NCBI GenBank assembly: GCA_002315335.1
Contig: DCGW01000086.1
Location: forward strand, 1 to 12,511
Reading direction: 5' to 3'
Length of the DNA: 12,511 nt
From: Firmicutes bacterium UBA1768
GTDB taxonomy: Bacteria; Bacillota; Clostridia; Peptostreptococcales; Anaerovoracaceae
Part shown: piece after piece, positions 1 to 5,901 of the stretch
How positions within the stretch are numbered: position 1 is the first letter of the stretch
How the letters are laid out: every line of letters starts with the position of its first letter
Translations under genes and position numbers: made by a program
Notes under the pieces: model-generated
Database searches by the model: none
Told to the model about the DNA's origin: nothing
What the model saw: the letters and a program-made list of their open reading frames with translations, nothing else

Positions 1-91
1 CGAGAAAAATCTCCTTGTTCTGCATCACGAGAGCAAAAATGATAGGGTCTGTAAAAGGATTAGTAGTACCCCTTTGTTCAGTTTGTTTCAT
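1..91 (-). CDS. Partial gene, N-terminus of probable Rpn/PD-(D/E)XK-family nuclease-transposase-like protein
   Basis: Reading the minus strand from an ATG at 91 gives an open frame of 30 codons that leaves the window at base 1. It begins MKQTEQRGTTNPFTDPIIFA and continues LVMQNKEIFL. A Shine-Dalgarno AAGGAG (complement of 102-108) lies about 10 bases before the ATG, and a good sigma-A promoter sits further upstream, so expression of a real gene is well supported. The motif 'NPFxDPIIFxLVMQNKEIFL' resembles the start of Rpn-family proteins (recombination-promoting nuclease / putative transposase, PD-(D/E)XK fold) common in Clostridia. The catalytic core is outside the window, so the family call rests on a short stretch and is tentative. 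It is transcribed divergently from the aminotransferase. Confidence 0.5.
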   Translation of the reverse strand, partial: MKQTEQRGTTNPFTDPIIFALVMQNKEIFL

Positions 92-121
92 AAATAGATT
101 GTCTCCTTATCTAAAAGTATT

Positions 122-133
122 CAATCCGGATTG
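122..133. repeat. 12-bp perfect palindrome at the predicted transcription start of the minus-strand gene
   Basis: CAATCCGGATTG is its own reverse complement and lies just downstream of the predicted -10 element, where a repressor would block initiation or early elongation. It could be an operator or a chance palindrome; no second copy was noticed in the window. Confidence 0.4.
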
Positions 134-140
134 TGAAAGC

Positions 141-169
141 AGAATACTTCATGAAACAGGCCGTGTCAA
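141..169 (-). promoter_or_regulatory. Sigma-A promoter of the partial minus-strand gene
   Basis: On the minus strand, TTGACA (complement of 164-169) is followed after exactly 17 bases by TATTCT (complement of 141-146). The predicted transcript would start near 134, about 43 bases before the ATG at 91. This near-consensus promoter supports the reality of the truncated gene. Confidence 0.7.
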
Positions 170-252
170 TAGGTGTTGCATGATTGGTCGTTTTTCGTGC
201 ATAAGTGGTAAATTTCAACGATTTTTCAAGGTTTATTTTCCATTTTTGTTTG

Positions 253-280
253 GCTTATTAAGCAAAAAACAGTTGCTTAT
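253..280. repeat. GCTTA / TAAGC / GCTTA half-site array over the -35 element
   Basis: GCTTA (253-257) and TAAGC (259-263) form an 11-base palindrome around one central base. TAAGCAA (259-265) and TTGCTTA (273-279) form a second inverted repeat. The hexamer GCTTAT recurs at 253 and 275, 22 bases apart, or two helical turns. The position over the -35 suggests a repressor or activator site, but the regulator is unknown. Confidence 0.4.
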
Positions 281-300
281 CTTAGAAATAATAGTATACT
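273..300 (+). promoter_or_regulatory. Promoter of the aminotransferase gene
   Basis: TTGCTT (273-278), a 16-base spacer and TATACT (295-300) form a plausible sigma-A promoter preceded by A/T-rich DNA. A GCTTAT/TAAGC repeat group overlaps the -35 element. The leader to the ATG at 338 would be only about 30 bases and includes the ribosome binding site AAGGAG at 323-328. Confidence 0.65.
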
Positions 301-337
301 TTATACAGAAAAGTTAAGAAATAAGGAGACTGATACA

Positions 338-1501
338 ATGCCAAGCCTGAGTACAAGAACTGAGTTATTTACCGAGTCAGTAATCAGAATGATGACAAGA
401 ATATCTAACCAATATGGAGCCATAAACTTATCTCAGGGATTTCCTGATTTCGCTCCACCGGAAAAACTTACTCGAAAGCTTCAAGAGCTTTCTGTAGAAG
501 GGCCTCACCAATATGCACTGACATGGGGTGCTCAAAATTTCAGAGAGGCGCTTTCTGACAAATATCTGCATTTTTCTGGGATGAAGTTTGATCCAGACAG
601 CGAGATAGTTGTTACTTGCGGTAGTACGGAAGCAATGATGGCGGCAATGATGTCAGTGTGCAATCCCGGAGATAAAGTCATAGTATTCTCACCTTTCTAT
701 GAGAATTACGGAGCAGATACAATTCTGTCAGGTGCAGAACCAATATATGTCTCCTTAAATCCTCCAGAGTTCAACTTTAATCCGGATGAACTTGAAGCGG
801 CATTTAAACAAAAGCCAAAGGCAATTGTTATCTGCAACCCTTCAAATCCTTCGGGCAAGGTCTTTACAAGGGAAGAATTGACTTACATAGCGGATTTGGC
901 AAAAAAATATGATGCTTGGGCAATTATGGACGAGGTCTATGAGCATATTCTCTATGCACCGAATACACATACGTATATGTTTTCCCTGCCAGGAATGCGT
1001 GAAAGAACGATTGTATGTTCTTCTTTGTCTAAGACTTATAGCATTACGGGATGGAGGCTTGGATACATTATTGCACCTCCACAGGTTATTGACAGGGCAA
1101 AAAAGGTTCATGATTTTCTTACTGTAGGAGCGCCAGCACCATTACAGGAGGCGGCAGTTACCGCGCTTAAATTTGGAGACGAATACTATAAAGAGCTTCA
1201 AAAGCACTACACACATATGAAAAACTTGTTTGTAGGAGGTCTCGATGCTTTAAATTTGAAGTATACAGACCCCCAAGGAGCTTACTATGTTCTTATGGAT
1301 ATCAGCGAATTTGGTTACGATAATGATGAAATGTTCTGCGTTGACCTTGCAAAAAAGGTTGGGATAGGAACTGTTCCGGGTTCAAGCTTTTTCAGGGAGC
1401 CAGTAAATCATCTTATTAGATTTCACTTTGCAAAAAAGGATGAGACTTTAAACGAAGCATTGGACAGGTTGGCAGATATTAGAAAAAAGATGCAGAAATA
1501 A
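338..1501 (+). CDS. PLP-dependent aminotransferase, class I/II (KAT/YbdL-like)
   Basis: This 387-residue protein is a full-length fold-type I aminotransferase acting in the cytosol on amino acids and 2-oxo acids. Visible landmarks are INLSQGFPDF (29-38), the cofactor-stacking Tyr121 in SPFYENYG, Asn170 in CNPSNPSG, Asp198 in MDEVYEH, the PLP Schiff-base lysine Lys232 in SSLSKTYSITGWRLGY, Arg240, and the substrate-carboxylate Arg361 in HLIRFHF. The 'NLSQGFPDF' start and 'VHDFLTVGAPAPLQ' (257-270) place it nearest the kynurenine/glutamine/methionine aminotransferase (KAT I, YbdL) branch rather than classical aspartate aminotransferase. AAGGAG at 323-328 fits the ATG at 338. It has its own promoter and is followed closely by two parS sites. 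The exact substrate cannot be read from sequence; aromatic amino acids, methionine and glutamine are the likeliest donors for this branch. Confidence 0.9.
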   Translation: MPSLSTRTELFTESVIRMMTRISNQYGAINLSQGFPDFAPPEKLTRKLQELSVEGPHQYALTWGAQNFREALSDKYLHFSGMKFDPDSEIVVTCGSTEAMMAAMMSVCNPGDKVIVFSPFYENYGADTILSGAEPIYVSLNPPEFNFNPDELEAAFKQKPKAIVICNPSNPSGKVFTREELTYIADLAKKYDAWAIMDEVYEHILYAPNTHTYMFSLPGMRERTIVCSSLSKTYSITGWRLGYIIAPPQVIDRAKKVHDFLTVGAPAPLQEAAVTALKFGDEYYKELQKHYTHMKNLFVGGLDALNLKYTDPQGAYYVLMDISEFGYDNDEMFCVDLAKKVGIGTVPGSSFFREPVNHLIRFHFAKKDETLNEALDRLADIRKKMQK

Positions 1502-1502
1502 A

Positions 1503-1518
1503 TGTTTCACGTGAAACA
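1503..1518. other. parS: parS centromere site 1
   Basis: TGTTTCACGTGAAACA is a perfect 16-bp palindrome identical to the consensus parS sequence bound by chromosomal ParB (Spo0J) proteins. It begins one base after the aminotransferase stop codon. ParB loads here as a CTP-dependent clamp, spreads, and recruits SMC for origin segregation; this is established for the family. No parA or parB gene is visible in the window. The Noc recognition sequence (ATTTCCCGGGAAAT) is clearly different, so this is a ParB site. Confidence 0.93.
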
Positions 1519-1530
1519 TAGTTACTACCA

Positions 1531-1562
1531 TAAAGCAGTGTTTCACGTGAAACACTGCTTTA
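1531..1562. repeat. 32-bp perfect palindrome enclosing parS site 2
   Basis: The left arm TAAAGCAGTGTTTCAC (1531-1546) is exactly complementary to the right arm at 1547-1562. In RNA it would fold into a strong hairpin of about 14 pairs after the aminotransferase gene. The following bases are TAATGATTGC, without a T tract, so it is at best a weak intrinsic terminator or an mRNA 3'-end stabiliser. Its main identity is an extended parS. Confidence 0.75.
1539..1554. other. parS: parS centromere site 2
   Basis: This is a second exact TGTTTCACGTGAAACA, centred 36 bases from the first. It is embedded in a longer perfect inverted repeat, so its flanks are also symmetrical. Two exact matches to a 16-mer within 52 bases cannot reasonably be chance and mark a genuine partition locus. 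Confidence 0.93.
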
Positions 1563-1585
1563 ATGATTGCTTGGGAGATTAAACG

Positions 1586-2434
1586 ATGAAAGTGGCTCAT
1601 ATTTGTGGAAATTCATATACTGCAAATTTAAATGGCACAAATGTATGTATATATATGCTTGATGAGACAAGAGCAATATTTATTGATACAGGAGAAATAG
1701 AAGACAAAGAGCTATATAAATTCTTAAATAAGAAAGAAATAAAACCTGTAGCAATAATAAATACACACCTACATATTGATCATATTGGAAATAATCGTGC
1801 TTTATGTCAAAAGTATGGATGTAAAGTATATTGCTCTCCGGTTGAAGTCAGGGATAGATGCAGCGGATGTGCTGATTTTGCAAGCTTTCTAACAGAAAAC
1901 TGTGTAGAAGGAAAGCAGATGGTAGAAGGAGCAGAATTCACAATTATTTCCACGCCGGGGCATTCTTCGGGTCACCAGTCTGTAGTCACACCGGATGGCG
2001 TATGTTGTCTCGGCGATGCCGTTCTCAGCCTTTCAAAGCTGAAGACTTCGAGAATACCTTATCTATATAATGCAGAAAATGCGGTAAAAAGCCTTAGAAA
2101 GCTTTTGGATTGGCCGCTGTATCCATATTATCTTGCCGCGCATAATGGGATTATTGAGTCCGAACAGATAAAGGAAACAATACTTGCAAATCTGAATAAA
2201 GAAGAAAGTCTTAGAAGAACTATTATAGATGTTGTAAGCAAGGGCATAGCAATGGACAGCCTTAAAGACAATGTGATGAGAGCTGCAGGTGTTGAAAATC
2301 CAACAACCAGAGGTCTTTTTTGGATGCAGGATTCAGTGAAAACGCGAATAGACGACCTTATAAAACAGGGAAAACTCAAAGGAAATAATCAAAAAGTATT
2401 TCCTGCGGTAACGAATAATAAAGGACATCTCTAA
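1586..2434 (+). CDS. MBL-fold metallohydrolase
   Basis: This 282-residue cytosolic protein of the metallo-beta-lactamase superfamily has no signal peptide. The metal ligands are visible: THLHIDH (His61, His63, Asp65, His66), His126 in STPGHSSGH, Asp144 in LGDAV and His186 in AAHNG, so a binuclear zinc or iron site is intact. The C-terminal part (about 195-270) is charged and helical and resembles the winged-helix-like tail of glyoxalase II/RNase BN-like hydrolases; its function is not known. The start ATG at 1586 follows GGGAG at 1573-1577. No separate promoter is evident; it lies 84 bases after the aminotransferase, across the parS pair, and may be read from that promoter. The substrate is unknown; thioester or other small-molecule hydrolysis is only a family expectation. 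The first half looks more A/T-rich than its neighbours. Confidence 0.85.
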   Translation: MKVAHICGNSYTANLNGTNVCIYMLDETRAIFIDTGEIEDKELYKFLNKKEIKPVAIINTHLHIDHIGNNRALCQKYGCKVYCSPVEVRDRCSGCADFASFLTENCVEGKQMVEGAEFTIISTPGHSSGHQSVVTPDGVCCLGDAVLSLSKLKTSRIPYLYNAENAVKSLRKLLDWPLYPYYLAAHNGIIESEQIKETILANLNKEESLRRTIIDVVSKGIAMDSLKDNVMRAAGVENPTTRGLFWMQDSVKTRIDDLIKQGKLKGNNQKVFPAVTNNKGHL

Positions 2435-2478
2435 AGTAAGAGGGCGACTTTTTGTTTTATAGTAATTAATTCTGTAAG

Positions 2479-2499
2479 TAAAAGTCAGGGCTTTTATTC
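2479..2499 (+). terminator. Weak possible terminator after the MBL-fold gene
   Basis: TAAAAG (2479-2484) and CTTTTA (2491-2496) could form a six-pair A/U-rich stem with a six-base loop, followed by TTCT. An AAAGT/ACTTT pairing before TTGTTTT sits just upstream, at about 2434-2460. Neither is strong; no better terminator separates this gene from mnmG. Confidence 0.25.
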
Positions 2500-2524
2500 T
2501 CAATAGTATTACACTCAACCCCTC

Positions 2525-2553
2525 TTTACAAAGTCCTGCATAATTTATATAAT
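2525..2553 (+). promoter_or_regulatory. Promoter of the mnmG-rsmG operon
   Basis: TTTACA (2525-2530), a 17-base spacer and a perfect TATAAT (2548-2553) form a strong sigma-A promoter. Transcription should begin near 2560, leaving a leader of about 105 bases before the mnmG ATG. Confidence 0.8.
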
Positions 2554-2558
2554 AATAG

Positions 2559-2598
2559 GGCAATTTCAAGCCTTTTAATGAAGATATTTTGAATTGCC
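2559..2598 (+). other. 5'-end hairpin of the mnmG leader
   Basis: GGCAATTTCAA (2559-2569) and TTGAATTGCC (2589-2598) pair with one bulged base. The stem begins at or next to the predicted transcript start, a position at which hairpins can protect mRNA from 5'-end decay. The function is inferred. Confidence 0.4.
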
Positions 2599-2616
2599 AG
2601 TAATAATTGTTATTCT

Positions 2617-2647
2617 AACCGGCTGATAAGCTTAACTGCCGGTTTTT
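2617..2647 (+). terminator. Terminator-like hairpin in the mnmG leader (possible attenuator)
   Basis: AACCGGC (2617-2623) and GCCGGTT (2638-2644) form a seven-pair G/C-rich stem with a 14-base loop that itself contains the palindrome TAAGCTTA. The stem runs into TTTTT (2643-2647). It lies between the promoter and the mnmG start, so it may act as an attenuator rather than as the terminator of the preceding gene. I could not identify a known riboswitch or T-box here. Confidence 0.45.
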
Positions 2648-2664
2648 CCCTGTGGAGATAATAT

Positions 2665-4581
2665 ATGAATAGATTTTTAATGGGCGAATACGATGTAATT
2701 GTCGTAGGAGCCGGACATGCGGGTTGTGAGGCGGCCCTTGCACCTGCCAGAATGGGAATGAAAACCCTTATACTATCAATGACTCTCGAGTCGATAGCAA
2801 TGATGCCCTGCAATCCATCAATTGGCGGAACCGGAAAAGGTCATCTGGTCAGAGAAATTGATGCTTTGGGCGGAGAAATGGGCATTAATATCGATAAAGC
2901 CTTTATTCAGTCGACCATGCTGAACACATCTAAGGGCCCGGCAGTACACTCTTTGAGAGCTCAAGCTGATAAAAGAGCCTATCACCTTGCCATGAAACAG
3001 ACGATGGAGGCGCAGGAAAACTTAGATTTAAAACAAGGAGAGGTTGTAGACCTTGTTATAGAAGAAGGAAAAGTAAAGGGTGTTGTAGTAAAAACCGGAG
3101 CAACATATTTAGCTAAAGCGGTTATTCTCGCTACAGGCACTTACCTTGGCGGAAAAATATTCATCGGGGAAAGTGCTACGGTCGGAGGCCCAAACGGATT
3201 AGCAGCGGCAACATATCTCTCTTCTGCTATGGAAGAAAAAGGCATAGAGCTAAGGCGTTTCAAGACAGGGACTCCAGCAAGAGTTGACGGAAAAACCATA
3301 GACTATTCTAAAACCACTCCAAAAGACGGAGATGAGAGGATAGTGCCTTTTTCCTTCATGAATGACCATCTGGAAAAAGAGCAGGTTAAGTGTTATCTGA
3401 CATATACAAACGAAAAAACCCATGAAATAATTAAGGAGAATATTCATCGCTCTGCACTATATGGAGGGCAAATAGTAGGAGTTGGCCCAAGATATTGCCC
3501 ATCGATAGAAGATAAGGTGGTCAGGTTTGCCGATAAGGAAAGACACCAGACTTTCTTAGAGCCTGAAGGCTTGGAAACAGATGAAGTCTATGTGCAGGGC
3601 ATGTCGACAAGCTTGCCGGAAGACGTTCAAATAGCTTTTTATAAAACCATTACAGGTCTTGAAGAGGTTAAAATTGTCAGACCAGCGTACGCAATTGAGT
3701 ATGATTGTATAGACGCAACTGCACTTAAGCTCTCGCTCGAGCATCGTACTGTTGAAAACCTTTTCTGCGCAGGTCAGCTTAACGGAAGCTCAGGCTACGA
3801 AGAAGCAGCTGCACAGGGATTAATGGCCGGTATCAACGCGGTATTAAAGATCAAAGGCCGGGAACCGTTGATTTTAGACCGATCGGAAGCATATATTGGT
3901 GTTCTTATAGACGATCTTGTTACGAAAGGGACAAATGAGCCATATAGAATCATGACCTCAAGAGCAGAGTACAGGCTGCTTTTGAGACAGGACAATGCGG
4001 ATTTGAGACTTACGCAGAAGGGTTATGATGTGGGTCTGGTTTCAGAAGAACGATACAAAAGATTCCTTAAAAAGAAGGAAATGGTAGAAAAAGAGATAGA
4101 AAGACTGGAAAATACCACTGTAGGTCCAAAGGATGCGGATGAATTCTTAATAAAATACGATTGTACCCCGCTAAAGCAGAGAGTCTCGCTGCTGGATTTA
4201 CTAAAGAGGCCCCAGATAAACTATGAGCTTCTGCTGGAAATTGACCCGGAAAGGCCCTTAGATCCAGGAAGCGGGAAGGCGCTTACTGTGGGCCATATTG
4301 CCGAACAGGTTGAGGTTCAGGTTAAATATGCGGGATATATAGAAAAACAGCTTGCTCAGGTTGAGCGATTTAAAAAGCTGGAGACAAAAAAGCTCTCCCC
4401 TGACCTCAATTATTTTGCTATGGACGGACTCCGAATAGAGGCGCAGCAGAAATTAGACAAAATCAAGCCTCTTTCTATAGGCCAAGCATCAAGAATTTCC
4501 GGAGTATCACCCGCTGATATTAACGTATTGTTAATTCACCTTGAAAAAGCAAGGAGGTTGGAAGATGGAAAAGAGGCTTAA
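2665..4581 (+). CDS. mnmG: tRNA uridine-5-carboxymethylaminomethyl modification enzyme MnmG (GidA)
   Basis: MnmG is the FAD- and NADH-dependent partner of the GTPase MnmE. Together they install (carboxymethyl)aminomethyl groups at C5 of the wobble uridine in several tRNAs. The 638 residues match the family's usual length. Visible motifs are the FAD dinucleotide fold [14 protein letters not shown] (11-24), [15 protein letters not shown] with catalytic Cys49, [15 protein letters not shown] (89-103), GTPAR (202-206), [15 protein letters not shown] with Cys278, and [16 protein letters not shown] in the C-terminal half. The ATG at 2665 is chosen because GGAG at 2654-2657 is seven bases upstream; the internal ATG at codon 6 has no such site. 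mnmE is not in the window. The gene overlaps rsmG by 17 bases. Confidence 0.97.
   Translation: MNRFLMGEYDVIVVGAGHAGCEAALAPARMGMKTLILSMTLESIAMMPCNPSIGGTGKGHLVREIDALGGEMGINIDKAFIQSTMLNTSKGPAVHSLRAQADKRAYHLAMKQTMEAQENLDLKQGEVVDLVIEEGKVKGVVVKTGATYLAKAVILATGTYLGGKIFIGESATVGGPNGLAAATYLSSAMEEKGIELRRFKTGTPARVDGKTIDYSKTTPKDGDERIVPFSFMNDHLEKEQVKCYLTYTNEKTHEIIKENIHRSALYGGQIVGVGPRYCPSIEDKVVRFADKERHQTFLEPEGLETDEVYVQGMSTSLPEDVQIAFYKTITGLEEVKIVRPAYAIEYDCIDATALKLSLEHRTVENLFCAGQLNGSSGYEEAAAQGLMAGINAVLKIKGREPLILDRSEAYIGVLIDDLVTKGTNEPYRIMTSRAEYRLLLRQDNADLRLTQKGYDVGLVSEERYKRFLKKKEMVEKEIERLENTTVGPKDADEFLIKYDCTPLKQRVSLLDLLKRPQINYELLLEIDPERPLDPGSGKALTVGHIAEQVEVQVKYAGYIEKQLAQVERFKKLETKKLSPDLNYFAMDGLRIEAQQKLDKIKPLSIGQASRISGVSPADINVLLIHLEKARRLEDGKEA
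4551..4557 (+). promoter_or_regulatory. Ribosome binding site that fixes the rsmG start
   Basis: AAGGAGG lies inside the end of mnmG, seven bases before the ATG at 4565. It argues against the longer frame that would begin at a TTG at 4541. Confidence 0.8.
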
Positions 4582-5287
4582 AGGTCTCCTTGAGGCGGGT
4601 CTGGAGCAGCTTTGTGAGGATTATGCCTATGATGCGGCAGAAAAACTACTTTCATATATGGAATTGACTTTGGAAACTAATAAGTCGATGAATCTTACAG
4701 CAATTACCGAACCAGAAGACTTTGTAGTAAAGCATTACATTGACTCTCTGACTCTTTGTAAAAGCGATGCATTTAAGCGTGCAGGAAGAATAATAGATGT
4801 AGGAACCGGCGGAGGCTTCCCCGGAATTGTGTTGGCAGCGGCTTATCCGGCAAAGGATTTTGTGCTGATGGATTCTCTCGGAAAGAGGATAAAATTCATA
4901 GAAAGAAGTGCTGCGGAGGTTGGAATTTCAAACATTGAAGCTATTCATTCCAGAGCCGAGGACCTTGGACGCGATAAAAAATACCGAGAAGGCTTTGACC
5001 TCTGTGTTTCTCGTGCCGTAGCAAGATTATCCGTACTCAGCGAATATTGCCTACCGTTTGTTAAGCAAGGAGGATACTTCTGTGCCTATAAAACCGCTTC
5101 GGAAAATTTTGATGAAGGAAGACCTGCTGTAAAGGCCTTAGGCGGAGAAATAGAGCTAATAGAAGGATTTCCGGAGATGAAGGCCCCTCTGGACTTCATT
5201 GAACTGGAGCACAGGCTGCTTTTTATTAAAAAAGCTCAAAAAACCGACAAAAAGTATCCAAGAAAAGCCGGAAAAGTGGCTTGGTAG
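4565..5287 (+). CDS. rsmG: 16S rRNA (guanine527-N7)-methyltransferase RsmG (GidB)
   Basis: RsmG methylates N7 of G527 in the 530 loop of 16S rRNA using S-adenosylmethionine; its loss gives low-level streptomycin resistance in several bacteria. The 240-residue product has the family landmarks: N-terminal helical region, NLTAIT (43-48), KHYIDSL (56-62), the SAM-binding loop [12 protein letters not shown] (77-88), VSRAVA (148-153), and the basic tail KKYPRKAGK typical of RsmG ends. It is translated from an ATG nested in the end of mnmG, so the two are co-transcribed and probably translationally coupled. In many Firmicutes the next genes are noc, parA and parB; here a YbaK-like gene follows instead. 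Confidence 0.96.
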   Translation: MEKRLKGLLEAGLEQLCEDYAYDAAEKLLSYMELTLETNKSMNLTAITEPEDFVVKHYIDSLTLCKSDAFKRAGRIIDVGTGGGFPGIVLAAAYPAKDFVLMDSLGKRIKFIERSAAEVGISNIEAIHSRAEDLGRDKKYREGFDLCVSRAVARLSVLSEYCLPFVKQGGYFCAYKTASENFDEGRPAVKALGGEIELIEGFPEMKAPLDFIELEHRLLFIKKAQKTDKKYPRKAGKVAW

Positions 5288-5304
5288 ATAAAGGAGAAAA
5301 CAAA

Positions 5305-5775
5305 ATGGCTATAGATAGAGTTAGAGACTACTTCAGACAGTTTGGTATGGAGGACAGAATTATTGAATTTGATGTATCAAGCGCAACCGTTGACCTTGCT
5401 GCAAAAGCATTGAATTGTGAGGGTAAAAGAATTGGAAAGACGTTGTCTTTTCATGTTCAGGATGATGTGGTCTTAATTTTGACGGCAGGAGATGCAAAAA
5501 TAGACAATAAAAAATACAAGGCCTATTTCGGAACGAAGGCAAAAATGTTAGCCTTTGAGGAGGCAGAGACTCTGATCGGTCATGCAGTAGGTGGAGTTTG
5601 TCCGTTTGCGGTAAACGAAGGCGTAAAAGTATACCTTGATGTATCCATGAAGCGCTTTGAAACGATTTTTCCCGCCTGTGGAAGCAGCAATAGTGCAATA
5701 GAGCTTACCATGGAGGAGGTGGAAAAATTTTCCAATTATATCGAGTGGATTGATGTCTGCAAGGACTGGGAATAG
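5305..5775 (+). CDS. YbaK/ProX-type aminoacyl-tRNA deacylase domain protein
   Basis: This 156-residue single-domain protein belongs to the YbaK / prolyl-tRNA synthetase-associated editing family, whose members hydrolyse mischarged tRNAs such as Cys- or Ala-tRNA(Pro). The conserved lysine lies in KRIGKTLSF (Lys45). The substrate-pocket motif GHAVGGVCPF (92-101) and the segment ACGSSNSAIEL (124-134) are also present. The start at 5305 follows AAGGAG at 5291-5296 with eight bases between; the gene begins 17 bases after rsmG, so it likely belongs to the same operon. Which tRNA it proofreads cannot be told from the sequence. Confidence 0.85.
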   Translation: MAIDRVRDYFRQFGMEDRIIEFDVSSATVDLAAKALNCEGKRIGKTLSFHVQDDVVLILTAGDAKIDNKKYKAYFGTKAKMLAFEEAETLIGHAVGGVCPFAVNEGVKVYLDVSMKRFETIFPACGSSNSAIELTMEEVEKFSNYIEWIDVCKDWE

Positions 5776-5791
5776 AACCGGTCTCCGACTC

Positions 5792-5820
5792 TTTACTTGA
5801 AGGTGTATTTTTGATAAAAT
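5792..5820 (+). promoter_or_regulatory. Probable thrC promoter
   Basis: TTTACT (5792-5797), a 17-base spacer and TAAAAT (5815-5820) give a reasonable sigma-A promoter 17 bases beyond the YbaK-like stop codon. The leader to thrC would be about 75 bases. An inverted repeat overlaps the -10. Confidence 0.55.
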
Positions 5821-5824
5821 ACAC
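5803..5824. repeat. 9-bp-arm inverted repeat overlapping the thrC -10 element
   Basis: GTGTATTTT (5803-5811) and AAAATACAC (5816-5824) are perfect complements around the four bases TGAT. No T tract follows, so it is not a terminator. Its place across the predicted -10 suggests an operator for an unidentified regulator. Confidence 0.45.
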
Positions 5825-5848
5825 AGAGAAAAAGGCTGAAAACCAAGG

Positions 5849-5873
5849 AAAGTGGCGAAAAATCCGCTTTTCT
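5849..5873 (+). terminator. Weak terminator-like hairpin in the thrC leader
   Basis: AAAGTGG (5849-5855) can pair with CCGCTTT (5864-5870), with one G-U pair and an eight-base loop, followed by TTCT if the last stem base is included. It may partly end upstream transcription or attenuate thrC. No T-box consensus was recognised. Confidence 0.25.
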
Positions 5874-5901
5874 GTCATATAAATTTGAAAGGAAAGAAAA
5901 A

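Noticed and set aside
15..317. Open frame on the plus strand upstream of the aminotransferase
   Set aside because: It has no ribosome binding site, crosses a strong minus-strand promoter and gene start as well as the plus-strand aminotransferase promoter, and its predicted protein shows no recognisable pattern.
2651..2661. DnaA-box-like TGTGGAGATAA before mnmG
   Set aside because: It has inserted bases relative to the TGTGGATAA core and overlaps the ribosome binding site; no cluster of DnaA boxes was seen, so no origin is claimed.
4541..4564. Upstream TTG start for rsmG
   Set aside because: The AAGGAGG at 4551-4557 points to the ATG at 4565, which also gives the normal RsmG length.
5821..5901. 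T-box or riboswitch in the thrC leader
   Set aside because: The leader is only about 75 bases and lacks the T-box consensus; no known riboswitch core was recognised.
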